Under the pieces are notes generated by a model. The model had not been told where the DNA came from and ran no database searches. It was given only the letters and a program-made list of their open reading frames with translations. Below, in pieces: positions 24,325 through 33,189 of a DNA stretch of 46,763 nucleotides. The DNA is from CAZCZR01 sp964503455 (lineage in GTDB: Bacteria; Bacillota; Clostridia; UBA1381), in assembly GCA_964503455.1 (NCBI GenBank), contig CAZCZR010000007.1, positions 1 to 46,763 on the forward strand. Reading direction: 5' to 3'. A program made the position numbers and the translations under genes. How positions within the stretch are numbered: the first letter of the stretch is position 1; each line of letters begins with the position of its first letter.

Positions 24325-25283
24325 ATAAAACCGATTTTAAAGTACCCGCGCCCTTGTTCCGCGACCCGATCTATGACGCGCCGACGGATCCGGTGATAGT
24401 GTGGAACAACAGGGAAAGCCTCTGGTGGATGCTTTACACGCAGCGCCGCAGCGGAAGAAACAGCGTCGGCGTGGCTCATGTCCACGGCACCGATATAGGC
24501 ATAGCCTCGTCCTCCGACGGCATACGCTGGCTTTACAGAGGCACCGTCCCGAATATAGAGTTCGAGCATGGCCGCAACACCTTCTGGGCGCCGGAGGTCA
24601 TATACGCCGAGGGGAAGTACCACATCTACGTCACCTACATCACCGGCGTGCCGTCCGACTGGAACCGGCAGCGCTTTATCGTCCACTACACCGCCGATGA
24701 TTTGTGGGAGTGGAAATTCGACAAGGTGCTGAAGCTTTCGTCGGACAAGGTGATAGACGCCTGTGTGCATAAAACAGACTCCGGCACATACAAAATGTGG
24801 TACAAGGACGAAAAGCACGGCTCCCATACATGGAGCGCCGTAAGTCATGACTTATACAACTGGACCGTCTGCGGGGAGGAAATATCGCAAAACGCCCACG
24901 AGGGTCCGAACGTGTTTGAATTTGGCGGCGAAAGGTGGATGATAACCGACGAATGGAACGGTCAGGGCGTGTACAAAAGCGCGGACTTCACGCATTGGGA
25001 GCGCACGGGCCATATACTCCGCGAGGGCGGCATACGCCGCTGGGACGGCACCATGGGCAATCATGCCGATGTGGTTGTATGCGGCGATAGGGCGTATATA
25101 TTCTATTTCACCCACCCGTTTTTCTCAAACGGGGACAGGCACGATGACGGCTTTGTCATAGGCGAGCAGGAAAGCCGCGCCTGTATTCAGGCGGCGGAGC
25201 TTACGACCGACGGCAGGACGCTTTTTTGCGACAGGAACAGGGATTTTACCCTTGAGCTTACGCGCGAAGCGGAGCTTTGCTGA
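24321..25283 (+). CDS. Cytoplasmic GH43/GH117-like glycosidase
   Basis: A 320-residue protein with no signal peptide and the repeated WxxW/strand pattern of a five-bladed beta-propeller glycosidase of the GH43/GH62/GH117 fold. The likely catalytic triad is D23 (PTDPVIVW), D146 (VIDACVH) and E194 (AHEGPNVF), in the spacing expected for that fold. Other typical stretches are GRNTFWAPEVIY and DLYNWTVCGEE. It would act on imported oligosaccharides; the substrate is unknown, and assignment among the families is not certain. It starts with a GTG overlapping the coaX stop, and sbcD begins 18 bases after its end. Confidence 0.75.
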   Translation: MNKTDFKVPAPLFRDPIYDAPTDPVIVWNNRESLWWMLYTQRRSGRNSVGVAHVHGTDIGIASSSDGIRWLYRGTVPNIEFEHGRNTFWAPEVIYAEGKYHIYVTYITGVPSDWNRQRFIVHYTADDLWEWKFDKVLKLSSDKVIDACVHKTDSGTYKMWYKDEKHGSHTWSAVSHDLYNWTVCGEEISQNAHEGPNVFEFGGERWMITDEWNGQGVYKSADFTHWERTGHILREGGIRRWDGTMGNHADVVVCGDRAYIFYFTHPFFSNGDRHDDGFVIGEQESRACIQAAELTTDGRTLFCDRNRDFTLELTREAELC

Positions 25284-25301
25284 AAGATAAAGGACATATC
25301 T

Positions 25302-26420
25302 ATGAAATTTTTACATTTATCCGATCTCCATATAGGAAAGCGCGTCAACGGCTTTTCCATGATGGAGGATCAGAAATACATACTTGACAGTATTATAAGC
25401 ATCGCCGAGGAGGAAGCTCCCGACGCCGCCGTCATAGCGGGGGACGTGTATGACAAGGCTGTCCCCTCCGCGGAGGCGGTGGAGCTGTTTGACGATTTTC
25501 TTGTAAGGCTTGCGCGCCTCGGCATCAAGGTCATGGTCATAAGCGGGAACCACGATTCTCCGGAAAGGATAGCCTTCGGGGGACGGCTTATGAGCGTGAG
25601 CGGCGTGTATATGTCGCCGGTATACAGCGGCGATACGTTCCGCGTGAGGCTTGAGGATGAGTTCGGAGCCGTGAGCTTTTATCTGCTGCCGTTTATAAAG
25701 CCTGTCCATGTAAGGACGGCTCTTGAGGACGATTCCGTCCTGACTTATACCGACGCGGCGGAAGCGGCGATTCGGCGCATGAATATCGACCCCGCCGAGA
25801 GGAATGTGCTTGCGGCGCATCAGCTTGTGACGGGGGCGGCAAGGTGCGATTCGGAGGATATTTCCGTCGGCGGGTGCGACGATATGGCTGCCGAAGTGTT
25901 TAAATGCTTCGATTACACCGCCTTGGGGCATATACACGGCGCGCAAAGCATCGGCGCGAGCATACGCTACTGCGGCACTCCGCTTAAATACTCGTTTTCG
26001 GAGTGTTCTCACGAAAAATCCGTCACGGCGGTGACAATGGCGGAAAAGGGAAACGTCAGCGTAAAGACAATCCCGCTTGTCCCTCTGCGCGATATGCGCG
26101 AAATAAAAGGCTTGTTTTCGGATATTTCCTGCGGCGAGAGGTGCGAGGATTATATGCACGTAACTCTTACCGATGAGGATATGATACCCGACGCGGCGGC
26201 GCGGCTTAAGGCGGTGTATCCCAATCTTATGCGCATCGACTACGACAATGCCCGCACAAGAGGCTCCTCTGTCCTGCGCGAGGCTGATATTTCAGCGGCA
26301 AAGACCCCCTCGGAGCTTTTCGGCGAGCTTTATTTCAGTCAAAACAACAGCCGCCTTTCACAGGTACAGCAGGAATTTTTAAACGGACTTATAGAAGATA
26401 TATGGGAGGGAGAGGCTTGA
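25302..26420 (+). CDS. sbcD: Exonuclease SbcCD, subunit D
   Basis: Mre11-type nuclease subunit that, with SbcC, opens hairpins and processes DNA ends. Phosphodiesterase motifs are in order: SDLHIGKR (about 7-14), GDVYDKAVP (about 47-55), SGNHDSPER (about 84-92), AHQ (about 169) and GHIHG (about 209). Length 372 is usual. It overlaps sbcC by four bases (TTGA). The gene is the third of the run coaX-glycosidase-sbcD-sbcC. Confidence 0.95.
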   Translation: MKFLHLSDLHIGKRVNGFSMMEDQKYILDSIISIAEEEAPDAAVIAGDVYDKAVPSAEAVELFDDFLVRLARLGIKVMVISGNHDSPERIAFGGRLMSVSGVYMSPVYSGDTFRVRLEDEFGAVSFYLLPFIKPVHVRTALEDDSVLTYTDAAEAAIRRMNIDPAERNVLAAHQLVTGAARCDSEDISVGGCDDMAAEVFKCFDYTALGHIHGAQSIGASIRYCGTPLKYSFSECSHEKSVTAVTMAEKGNVSVKTIPLVPLRDMREIKGLFSDISCGERCEDYMHVTLTDEDMIPDAAARLKAVYPNLMRIDYDNARTRGSSVLREADISAAKTPSELFGELYFSQNNSRLSQVQQEFLNGLIEDIWEGEA

Positions 26421-29152
26421 GACCGGAAAAACTTACAATAAGCGCCTTCGGCCCCTATGCCGGAAAGACCGTTCTGGACCTTTCGCGCCTCGGCAAAAGC
26501 GGACTGTATCTTATCACCGGCGACACGGGCGCGGGAAAGACCACTATCTTCGACGCGATAGCGTATGCGCTTTACGGAGAGCCGAGCGGCAATAACAGGC
26601 GCTCCTCGATGCTTCGCAGCAAATACGCCGAAGCCGACACGCCTACCTTTGTGGAGCTGGATTTTGAATATGCGGGCAGGAAATATCATATCAGGCGCAG
26701 CCCCGAATATGAGCGTCCCTCAAAAAGAGGCTCCAAAACGGTAACGCAAAAGGCCGAAGCGGAGCTTATCCTTCCGAGCGGCAAGGTCATAACAAAGCAG
26801 TCCGAGGTCACCTCGGCGGTACGCGGGATCATAGGCGTGAACAAGGAGCAGTTCACGCAGATCGCCATGCTTGCGCAGGGCGAATTTTTAAAGCTGCTGC
26901 TGGCTCCCGTGGACGACAGGATAAAAATCTTCCGCGATATATTCAAGACCGCCAATTATCAGAAGCTGCAGGAGCGTATTAAAGAGGAATTTCTCGCTCT
27001 TTGCCGCCGGCGCGAGGAAAACGGCGGCGCGCTAAACCAATGCATAAGCTCTATCGAAACCAAGGACGGAGATCCCGTCCCGCCGGAGATTATGCCCGAC
27101 AAGGCGGCAGCGCTTTTGGAGCGGCTTATCGCGGACGACTCATCGCGTTGGAAAGAGCTTTCCGCCAAAGCTCAAGCTCTTGACAGTGACATCTCCGCGC
27201 TTTCCCGAAAGCTTGGGGAAGCCGAAAAAACCGCGTCCTTGAAAAAATCGCTTGCCGAAAACGAGGCGCAGCGCTCCATGCTTTCGCAAAAGGAATCGGA
27301 GCTTGCCCTTTGCCTCAAAGCCGAGCAGGCGAAGGAATCCGAGCGCGCGGAGCTTGAACAGGCCGTATCGGCGCAAAGAAACGCGCTTAAGGATTATGAC
27401 AGGCTTGAAGCTCTCAAGGCGCGGCTTTCGGAGACCGAAAGGAAAAAAGAGAAAAACGCCCATGCTCTTTCCGAGTGCGAAAAGCGTTCGGAAAAGCTCC
27501 GTCTTGAGGTCGAGTCCGATGAAAAGGAGAGAGAGCTTCTCGGCAAAGCCGAGGCCTTGAAGGAGCGTTGCCTAAACGATAAAAACAGGCTTGCGGAAAC
27601 AAAAATCCGCGCAGATGAGCTTGCGGACAAAATCTCGGAGTATGAAAAAAAGAAGCGCAGGCTCTTGTCCGCGCAGGAAAAATATACAGACGCCTACAAC
27701 GTGTCCGCCGAAAGGCGCGCCATATACGACGGTATGTACAAGGCATATCTGGACGCCCAGGCGGGTGTGCTTGCGAAGGAGCTTTCGGACGGGGCGCCGT
27801 GTCCCGTATGCGGCTCCCTCACGCATCCGAATCCCGCGTCTTGCGCGGAGTACGCCCCCTCGGACGAGGAGCTTGAATCGGCTAAAAAAGCAAGCGATAA
27901 GGCGGCTGCGGCTGCTGCGGACGCAGCTAGCGCGGCTGCGGCTGAAAAATCGGGAGCGGACGCTGCCGGCGCGGAGGCTGAAAGGCTTTTGGAAAAGCTC
28001 TTGGGCAGCGCGGAGGACAGCGAAAAAAGGCTTGCCGCGTTCAGAGCGGAAACGGAGGAAAAGCTGCGCGCAGCCGATGCAAGGCTTTTCGCGGCGGAAA
28101 AGGATCTTGAAAAGCTTGCGCAGCTTGAAAGGCTCCTCCCCGAAAAGAAAAAATCGCTTGATATACTAAAAGCCGACGCTGCGGAATGTATCAAGACGGA
28201 CGCCGTTTTAAAAACCGACCTGAAAAATATTTCGGAGCTGCTTGATGAGCTTGCGGACTCGCTTGAATATTCCTCGAAGGCCGAGGCTTCCGCCCGTCTT
28301 GGAAGCATGGAGCAGCGGCTTCGCGCCATGAAAGACGCTCTTGAAAAGGCAAAAAATGCCTATAACGGCTGCGTATCGGAGCTTGAAGGTCTGAAAAAAG
28401 CCGCCGAAGCGCTTAAAAAGCAGCTTGAAGGGGCGGCGGAAACGGACGCGGCGGCTCTCGAACACAGGCTCGATGAGCTTAACGCCCGAAAATCAGCCGT
28501 TTATGACGAGGTAAACGCCGTGAATCTGCGGCTTGCGCAAAACCGGCGTGTTCTCAAAAGGCTTCAAGCCGAGCTTGATACCGCGTCGGAGCTTGACGAA
28601 AAATACCGCTGGCTCAGACCTCTTTGCGAAACCGCCAACGGAACCATGAGCGGCAAGGAAAAAATCATGCTTGAAACCTATGTTCAGGCGGCGTATTTTG
28701 ACCGCGTAATAGCCGGCGCGAACAAGCGGCTTTCCGTTATGACGGACGGTCAGTATGAGCTAAGGCGGCGGCGCGAGGCGGAAAATCTTGTCAGCAGAAG
28801 CGGTCTGGAGCTTGAGGTCATCGACTACTACAACGGTACGCAGCGAAGCGTGAAAACGCTTTCGGGCGGGGAATCCTTCAAAGCGTCGCTTGCGCTGGCG
28901 CTCGGTCTGTCCGATGAGATACAAAGCTTTTCGGGAGGCATACAGCTCGACACGATGTTCGTTGACGAGGGGTTCGGATCTCTTGACGATGAGTCGCTGC
29001 GTCAGGCGGTGACGGTCCTCGGCTCTATGGGAGGATCAAATATGCTCGTGGGGATCATCTCCCACGTTCCCGCCCTGAAGGACAGAATCGACAGGCAAAT
29101 CGTGGTTTCAAAGGACAAATCCGGCGGAAGCACGGCAAAAATCATTGTATAA
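26417..29152 (+). CDS. sbcC: Exonuclease SbcCD, subunit C
   Basis: Rad50-type SMC-like ATPase partner of SbcD. Walker A GDTGAGKT is at residues 35-42; two long Glu/Lys/Ala-rich coiled coils flank the zinc hook CPVC at 462-465; the signature LSGGESF near 815 and Walker B FVDEGFGSLD near 848 complete the ATPase. I take the TTG at 26417 as start, since it gives the usual MRPEKLTISAFGPY, overlaps the sbcD stop and follows GGAGGGAGAGG; an ATG at 26402 would add five residues lying over that ribosome site. Length 911 is within the family range. A strong terminator follows. Confidence 0.94.
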   Translation: MRPEKLTISAFGPYAGKTVLDLSRLGKSGLYLITGDTGAGKTTIFDAIAYALYGEPSGNNRRSSMLRSKYAEADTPTFVELDFEYAGRKYHIRRSPEYERPSKRGSKTVTQKAEAELILPSGKVITKQSEVTSAVRGIIGVNKEQFTQIAMLAQGEFLKLLLAPVDDRIKIFRDIFKTANYQKLQERIKEEFLALCRRREENGGALNQCISSIETKDGDPVPPEIMPDKAAALLERLIADDSSRWKELSAKAQALDSDISALSRKLGEAEKTASLKKSLAENEAQRSMLSQKESELALCLKAEQAKESERAELEQAVSAQRNALKDYDRLEALKARLSETERKKEKNAHALSECEKRSEKLRLEVESDEKERELLGKAEALKERCLNDKNRLAETKIRADELADKISEYEKKKRRLLSAQEKYTDAYNVSAERRAIYDGMYKAYLDAQAGVLAKELSDGAPCPVCGSLTHPNPASCAEYAPSDEELESAKKASDKAAAAAADAASAAAAEKSGADAAGAEAERLLEKLLGSAEDSEKRLAAFRAETEEKLRAADARLFAAEKDLEKLAQLERLLPEKKKSLDILKADAAECIKTDAVLKTDLKNISELLDELADSLEYSSKAEASARLGSMEQRLRAMKDALEKAKNAYNGCVSELEGLKKAAEALKKQLEGAAETDAAALEHRLDELNARKSAVYDEVNAVNLRLAQNRRVLKRLQAELDTASELDEKYRWLRPLCETANGTMSGKEKIMLETYVQAAYFDRVIAGANKRLSVMTDGQYELRRRREAENLVSRSGLELEVIDYYNGTQRSVKTLSGGESFKASLALALGLSDEIQSFSGGIQLDTMFVDEGFGSLDDESLRQAVTVLGSMGGSNMLVGIISHVPALKDRIDRQIVVSKDKSGGSTAKIIV

Positions 29153-29163
29153 CGCGCACGATT

Positions 29164-29200
29164 AAAGAGGCTGTCCGCGCGGCAGCCTCTTTTATTGTTT
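29164..29200 (+). terminator. Terminator after sbcC
   Basis: AAAGAGGCTG (29164-29173) pairs perfectly with CAGCCTCTTT (29183-29192) around a GC-rich 9-base loop, followed by a T-rich tract. It also precedes the 3' end of the convergent hydF gene. Confidence 0.85.
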
Positions 29201-29218
29201 TTTATTATTATTTTATTG

Positions 29219-30412
29219 TTATTTTTTAAATATTTCCAAGGTCCTTGCCAGTATGCCGTTCATATGCGAAATGGCGATTCCGTAGTTTGTAATGGGAACA
29301 TTCTGATCAACCGCGGAATTTATTCTGTACATCATTTCCCTGTCGTTGAGCATACAGCCGCCGCAGTGGATGATAAGCCTGTAGGCGGAAACGTCGTCGG
29401 GGAACTCGGTGCCGCTTGTAAAATCAAAGCGTATATCGTCAAGTCCCGTATGGCGGCGTATAAGCCTCGGAAGCTTTACCGTGCCAATGTCCGCGCACTG
29501 CCTGTGATGCGTACAGCCCTCGCATATAAGCACGCGGTCGCCCGACGAAAGCCTGTCAAGCACCTTTGCCCCCTCGCAAGCCGTGTCAAGCTGCCCCTTA
29601 TGACGCACCATGAGTATGGAAAACGACGTAAGCGGAATATCCTCCGGAACTGTGCGCGCAACCTCGGCAAACGCCTGCGAATCCGTTATCACAAGCGCCG
29701 GCTTTACGGCAAGGGAGCTTATCGCCCCCAAAAGCTCCGGCGGCTGACATACCAATGCGGTCGCGCGGGTGTCTAAAATATCGCGTAAGGTCTGCTGCTG
29801 GGGAAGGATCAGCCTTCCCTTCGGGGCGGATTCGTCTATCGGGACCACGAGTATCACGAAATCGCCCGGCTTTATCAGGTCGGAAACGATCGGCGGCTTA
29901 TCGCTGCCGGACGGGACGATATGAGCGATGGTTTCCTTCAGCTCATGTATTCCCTCGCCGGTTTTCGCCGATACGCGCACGGTATGCTTTACCCAATCGG
30001 GTATGCGGACGTTACCGCTTATATCGCTTTTATTTACGGCAATAACGTAGGGGATATTTTTTTCGTGTATTCTTTTCACCAACGCCATATCCTCGGCGCA
30101 AAAGCCGTCCTCCCCGTTCACCACAAGCACGGCTATATCGCTCTTGTTAAGCGCGCGATAGCTCTTTTTTACGCGCATATCGCCAAGCTCGCCGCTGTCG
30201 TCTATTCCGGGGGTGTCTATAATGACCACGGGGCCTATAGGCAAAAGCTCCATGGCTTTTTGCACAGGGTCGGTCGTGGTGCCGGCAATTTGCGAAACTA
30301 TGGAAAGATCCTGGCTCGTGATTGCGTTTATAATACTCGATTTGCCCGCATTGCGTCTGCCGAAGATACCTATATGTATCCTGTCCGAGGACGGCGTACT
30401 GTTCAATGACAT
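29219..30412 (-). CDS. hydF: [FeFe]-hydrogenase maturation GTPase HydF
   Basis: Scaffold protein on which the 2Fe subcluster of the hydrogenase H-cluster is built before transfer to HydA. The N-terminal GTPase has G1 GRRNAGKSS (17-25), G3 DTPGID (about 65-70) and G4 NKSD (about 128-131). The C-terminal FeS-binding region has the family pattern CTH (about 300-302), then 46 residues, then HCGGC (about 349-353). Length 397 is normal. hydE, hydG and hydA are not in the window. AAAGGAGC precedes the ATG. It lies downstream of the tRNA-Ser terminator, and no separate consensus promoter is obvious. Confidence 0.95.
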   Translation of the reverse strand: MSLNSTPSSDRIHIGIFGRRNAGKSSIINAITSQDLSIVSQIAGTTTDPVQKAMELLPIGPVVIIDTPGIDDSGELGDMRVKKSYRALNKSDIAVLVVNGEDGFCAEDMALVKRIHEKNIPYVIAVNKSDISGNVRIPDWVKHTVRVSAKTGEGIHELKETIAHIVPSGSDKPPIVSDLIKPGDFVILVVPIDESAPKGRLILPQQQTLRDILDTRATALVCQPPELLGAISSLAVKPALVITDSQAFAEVARTVPEDIPLTSFSILMVRHKGQLDTACEGAKVLDRLSSGDRVLICEGCTHHRQCADIGTVKLPRLIRRHTGLDDIRFDFTSGTEFPDDVSAYRLIIHCGGCMLNDREMMYRINSAVDQNVPITNYGIAISHMNGILARTLEIFKK

Positions 30413-30434
30413 TGTTTTCAGCTCCTTTATCGTT

Positions 30435-30468
30435 AAAAAAACGGAGCAAGCCGTATAAAGCCTGCTCC
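30435..30468 (-). terminator. Terminator after tRNA-Ser
   Basis: On the minus strand GGAGCA (30463-30468) pairs with TGCTCC (30443-30448), extended by GGC/GCT pairs, and is followed by G and seven T (30435-30441). It separates the tRNA from hydF. Confidence 0.88.
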
Positions 30469-30473
30469 TTTGC

Positions 30474-30561
30474 TGGAGGAAAGGATGGGATTTGAACCCA
30501 CGGACGTGTTACCGTCACAGCATTTCCAATGCTGCGCCTTAAGCCGCTCGGCCACCTCTCC
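30474..30561 (-). tRNA. tRNA-Ser, anticodon GGA
   Basis: An 88-base class II tRNA reading UCC and UCU. The acceptor stem GGAGAGG/CCTTTCC, the D arm GCCGAGCGGCTTAAGGC, the anticodon arm CAGCA-TTGGAAA-TGCTG, a long variable arm with a GACG/CGTC stem, and the T arm GTGGG-TTCAAAT-CCCAT are all present. CCA is encoded at 30474-30476. The discriminator base is U (30477), where bacterial tRNA-Ser normally has G. It has its own consensus promoter and terminator. Confidence 0.95.
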
Positions 30562-30574
30562 ATGACACTATAAT

Positions 30575-30603
30575 ATTGTACCACATAATTGCCCGTATGT
30601 CAA
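30575..30603 (-). promoter_or_regulatory. Sigma-A promoter of tRNA-Ser
   Basis: TTGACA (30598-30603), 17 bases, TACAAT (30575-30580) on the minus strand; predicted start about 7 bases before the mature tRNA. Confidence 0.85.
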
Positions 30604-30703
30604 GATATTTTTTCGTTTTTTATATTACCGGCGCTTTTCACACTTTCGGCGCGGCGGCATAGTATAACATAAGAGCTTATGGATTTGAAAGGATGTAATC
30701 GTT

Positions 30704-31483
30704 ATGGATAATTCGCTTTTTGCCCTTATGCTGTCGGTGCTTGCCGGAGCCGCGACCTGCGTCGGAAGCGCGGCGGCGCTGTTCGCAAGGAGGCAGAACA
30801 CAAAATTCCTGGCGGCGTCGCTGGGATTTTCGGCAGGAGTAATGCTGTACGTTTCTATGGTGGAGATATTTTCAAAAGCAAAAATATACCTGTGCGCGGC
30901 TGTCGGGGATATAGCCGGCTACTGGATCACCGTGGCGGGATTTTTCGCGGGTACGGCTTTGATATTTCTGATAGATTATTTTCTTCCTTCGGCGGACGGA
31001 GATATAGGCTGCGGCTCAAAAAGCCGCAGCGCCTCGCTTAAAAGGATAGGCGTGATGACCGCGCTTGCTATGGCTATACATAACTTTCCGGAGGGGCTTG
31101 CCACATTTACGTCCGCGCTGAAGGATCCCCACCTCGGCGTCGCGATCGCCGTCGCCATTGCCATACACAACATCCCCGAAGGCATAGCAACCTCCGCGCC
31201 GATCTATTTCTCCACCGGCAGCCGCAAAAAGGCCTTCGGCGTATCGGTGCTGTCGGGACTTACCGAGCCTGTCGGGGCATTACTCGGATATCTGATATTA
31301 AGACCGTTTTTCACCGACGCCGTATTCGGGGCGCTGTTTTCGACGGTTGCCGGCATAATGGTGTTCATCGCGCTTGAGGAGCTGCTGCCCATGGCAAAGG
31401 AGGTGGAAAAAAGCAAAACCGCCATTATCGGTGCCGTAAGCGGCATGGCGGTCATGGCGGTAAGCTTAGTTTTGTTTGCGTGA
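30704..31483 (+). CDS. zupT: ZIP family metal transporter (ZupT-like)
   Basis: A membrane importer of zinc and other divalent metals. Eight hydrophobic segments can be traced in 259 residues. The two metal-site helices are clear: HNFPEGLATF (about 126-135) and HNIPEGIATSAP (about 155-166). The His-rich loop usual between helices 3 and 4 is short here and lacks a His cluster. The ATG follows GAAAGGATG. The gene stands alone and its last 18 bases overlap the end of the convergent TOPRIM gene. With the ATPase at the window start it adds to metal homeostasis, but they are 28 kb apart. Confidence 0.92.
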   Translation: MDNSLFALMLSVLAGAATCVGSAAALFARRQNTKFLAASLGFSAGVMLYVSMVEIFSKAKIYLCAAVGDIAGYWITVAGFFAGTALIFLIDYFLPSADGDIGCGSKSRSASLKRIGVMTALAMAIHNFPEGLATFTSALKDPHLGVAIAVAIAIHNIPEGIATSAPIYFSTGSRKKAFGVSVLSGLTEPVGALLGYLILRPFFTDAVFGALFSTVAGIMVFIALEELLPMAKEVEKSKTAIIGAVSGMAVMAVSLVLFA

Positions 31484-32077
31484 TACGGTTATGCCGCGGG
31501 CGATCTCGAAAAATTCCTCCGCGGACATTATTCCGTTCACCGCCGAAAGCAGCATATTCGCCGAAAGCTTCGCCGGAAGTCCCAGCCTTTTTAAAAGCTC
31601 GCGGCGCATAAGGGATGAGTTCCCGCCGCCGCTGAAGCCGAGGGCGTAAAGATCGGCTTTTGTAACGGCTTTCCTCTGCGCTGCGCCGTCGGCGCTCCCG
31701 TCAAGCTCGCAGCCGGCGCGTATAAGCGCTTTGAGTATAATATCCTCGCTTATGCCCTCAACGCCCAAAAGTCCCTCCTTGCCGGCAACTCTTTTTCGGC
31801 GTTCCTTGCCGGGTATATCGGGGATATAGGCGTGCTTTACATTGTCGGGATTAAGCGACTGCTTGATATAGCTTCTTATACGGAATCCCGCCGTATCGGA
31901 GTCGGTAAGGATGACTATGCCGGTCTTTTCGGAAAGCGTTTTTATCGACTCCATCATGCCCTTATCCGAAAACACGCGAAAGCCGTGCGTGGGAAGGATC
32001 ACCCCGTCAATGAAGCCGGAGAGCTTTATTTTATCATACGTTCCTTCCACTATCACGGCTTCTTTTATTCTGTACAT
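31466..32077 (-). CDS. TOPRIM protein of ribonuclease M5 type (DUF4093)
   Basis: A 203-residue protein with an N-terminal TOPRIM domain: catalytic E11 in VIVEGTYDK and the acidic pair D59 and D61 in LTDSDTAG. RNase M5 uses such a site to mature 5S rRNA, and this clostridial form carries a C-terminal DUF4093-like part (about 110-200). The ATG at 32077 is chosen because GCGGAG lies 8 bases upstream; an ATG at 32086 would directly abut it. It is the last gene of a five-gene run and overlaps the end of zupT by 18 bases. ksgA, the common neighbour of rnmV in Bacillus, is absent. Confidence 0.82.
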   Translation of the reverse strand: MYRIKEAVIVEGTYDKIKLSGFIDGVILPTHGFRVFSDKGMMESIKTLSEKTGIVILTDSDTAGFRIRSYIKQSLNPDNVKHAYIPDIPGKERRKRVAGKEGLLGVEGISEDIILKALIRAGCELDGSADGAAQRKAVTKADLYALGFSGGGNSSLMRRELLKRLGLPAKLSANMLLSAVNGIMSAEEFFEIARGITVSRKQN

Positions 32078-32094
32078 ACCGGACATCTCCGCGT

Positions 32095-33156
32095 CTATTC
32101 GTTTTGCAGCTGCTTAAGCGCCGCCGCTATCTCATCGTATTTCGCCAAAGCCTCATCGCTCACATTCATTCGCGCGGGCTCGGCGTTTGAAAGGCTTTCA
32201 TCGGGGATATTCACCGCCGCGTTTTCCTTATACTCCTTCGGCAGATACTTTTTCGCCGCCGAGTTTGCCGTGATACGCATAAGCTCCCCGCTTACGGACG
32301 CCGCGTTTTTAGCGTCAAGCACATAATTTATAAACTCGTAAGCTCCGTCGGGATTTTGCGCCTTTTCCGGCACGAGCCAGCCCTCGGTCTTTAACACAAG
32401 TCCCTCTTCGGGATAAACCGCCGTAAGCTCCGGATTCGCCTCTAAAGCCTCCGCCGCCAGGGACGCCGGCATATACGCCGCAGCCGCCCCGCCGTTTACC
32501 AAAAGCTCCGTGTCGGAGGAGATCCCCGCGATATTGTCTTTAAGCTCCAAAAGCTTTGCCTTTGCTTCTTCCAATGCAGCGTCGTCCGTTTCGTTTGCGG
32601 ACCTGCCGATCGCCTTAAGCGCCAGCACGCTCATGCTCTCCGCGTCGTCGTAAAGCATGACCTTCCCCGCAAGCGACGGATCCCACAAATCGCCGCAGCT
32701 CTTTATCTCCATGCCCGCCTTTGATTTGTCATAAACTATGACCGACGTTTCCAACGTATACGGCGCCATATACTTTGACTCGGAATCAAAATACGCGCCG
32801 AGATATGCTTCGCTTATATTCTTGAAATTCGGTATCTTTGACTTGTCAAGCTCCCTTAAAAGCCCACCTTGGACGGCTTTGGGGACGGTATATCCCTCGC
32901 CTATCACAAGGTCGTAGTCGCCGTACCTTTCAAGCTGCGAAAGCATATCATCATCGGAGACGTAGCTGTTGAATTTAAGCTTGCATCCCGTTTCCTCCTG
33001 AAACCTAATGACCGTATCATCGGGAATATATTCCTTTTGGGCAAGCACTCTTATGGAGGTTTCCTCCTTGGGAGCTTCCTTCCTTGCGCACGCGCCCGAC
33101 AGCGAAACGGCAAATACCGCCGCCGCAAGCACCGAAATAATCTTCTTTATTTTCAT
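32095..33156 (-). CDS. PotD-like solute-binding lipoprotein
   Basis: An extracellular solute-binding protein of the spermidine/putrescine (PotD) type, tethered by lipid. The N-terminus is a lipoprotein signal (MKIKKIISVLAAAVFAVSLSG) with the lipobox LSGAC, so Cys23 would be the lipidated residue. The rest is a two-lobed periplasmic-type fold with family stretches YDLVIGEGYTVP, APYTLETSVIVYDKS and AYMPASLAAEAL. Length 353 is normal. No permease or ATPase genes (potABC) are adjacent, so it either works with a transporter encoded elsewhere or has another role. Ligand unknown. Confidence 0.85.
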   Translation of the reverse strand: MKIKKIISVLAAAVFAVSLSGACARKEAPKEETSIRVLAQKEYIPDDTVIRFQEETGCKLKFNSYVSDDDMLSQLERYGDYDLVIGEGYTVPKAVQGGLLRELDKSKIPNFKNISEAYLGAYFDSESKYMAPYTLETSVIVYDKSKAGMEIKSCGDLWDPSLAGKVMLYDDAESMSVLALKAIGRSANETDDAALEEAKAKLLELKDNIAGISSDTELLVNGGAAAAYMPASLAAEALEANPELTAVYPEEGLVLKTEGWLVPEKAQNPDGAYEFINYVLDAKNAASVSGELMRITANSAAKKYLPKEYKENAAVNIPDESLSNAEPARMNVSDEALAKYDEIAAALKQLQNE

Positions 33157-33189
33157 TGCCGTTACCTCGCTTCATAAATGCAATATGTA

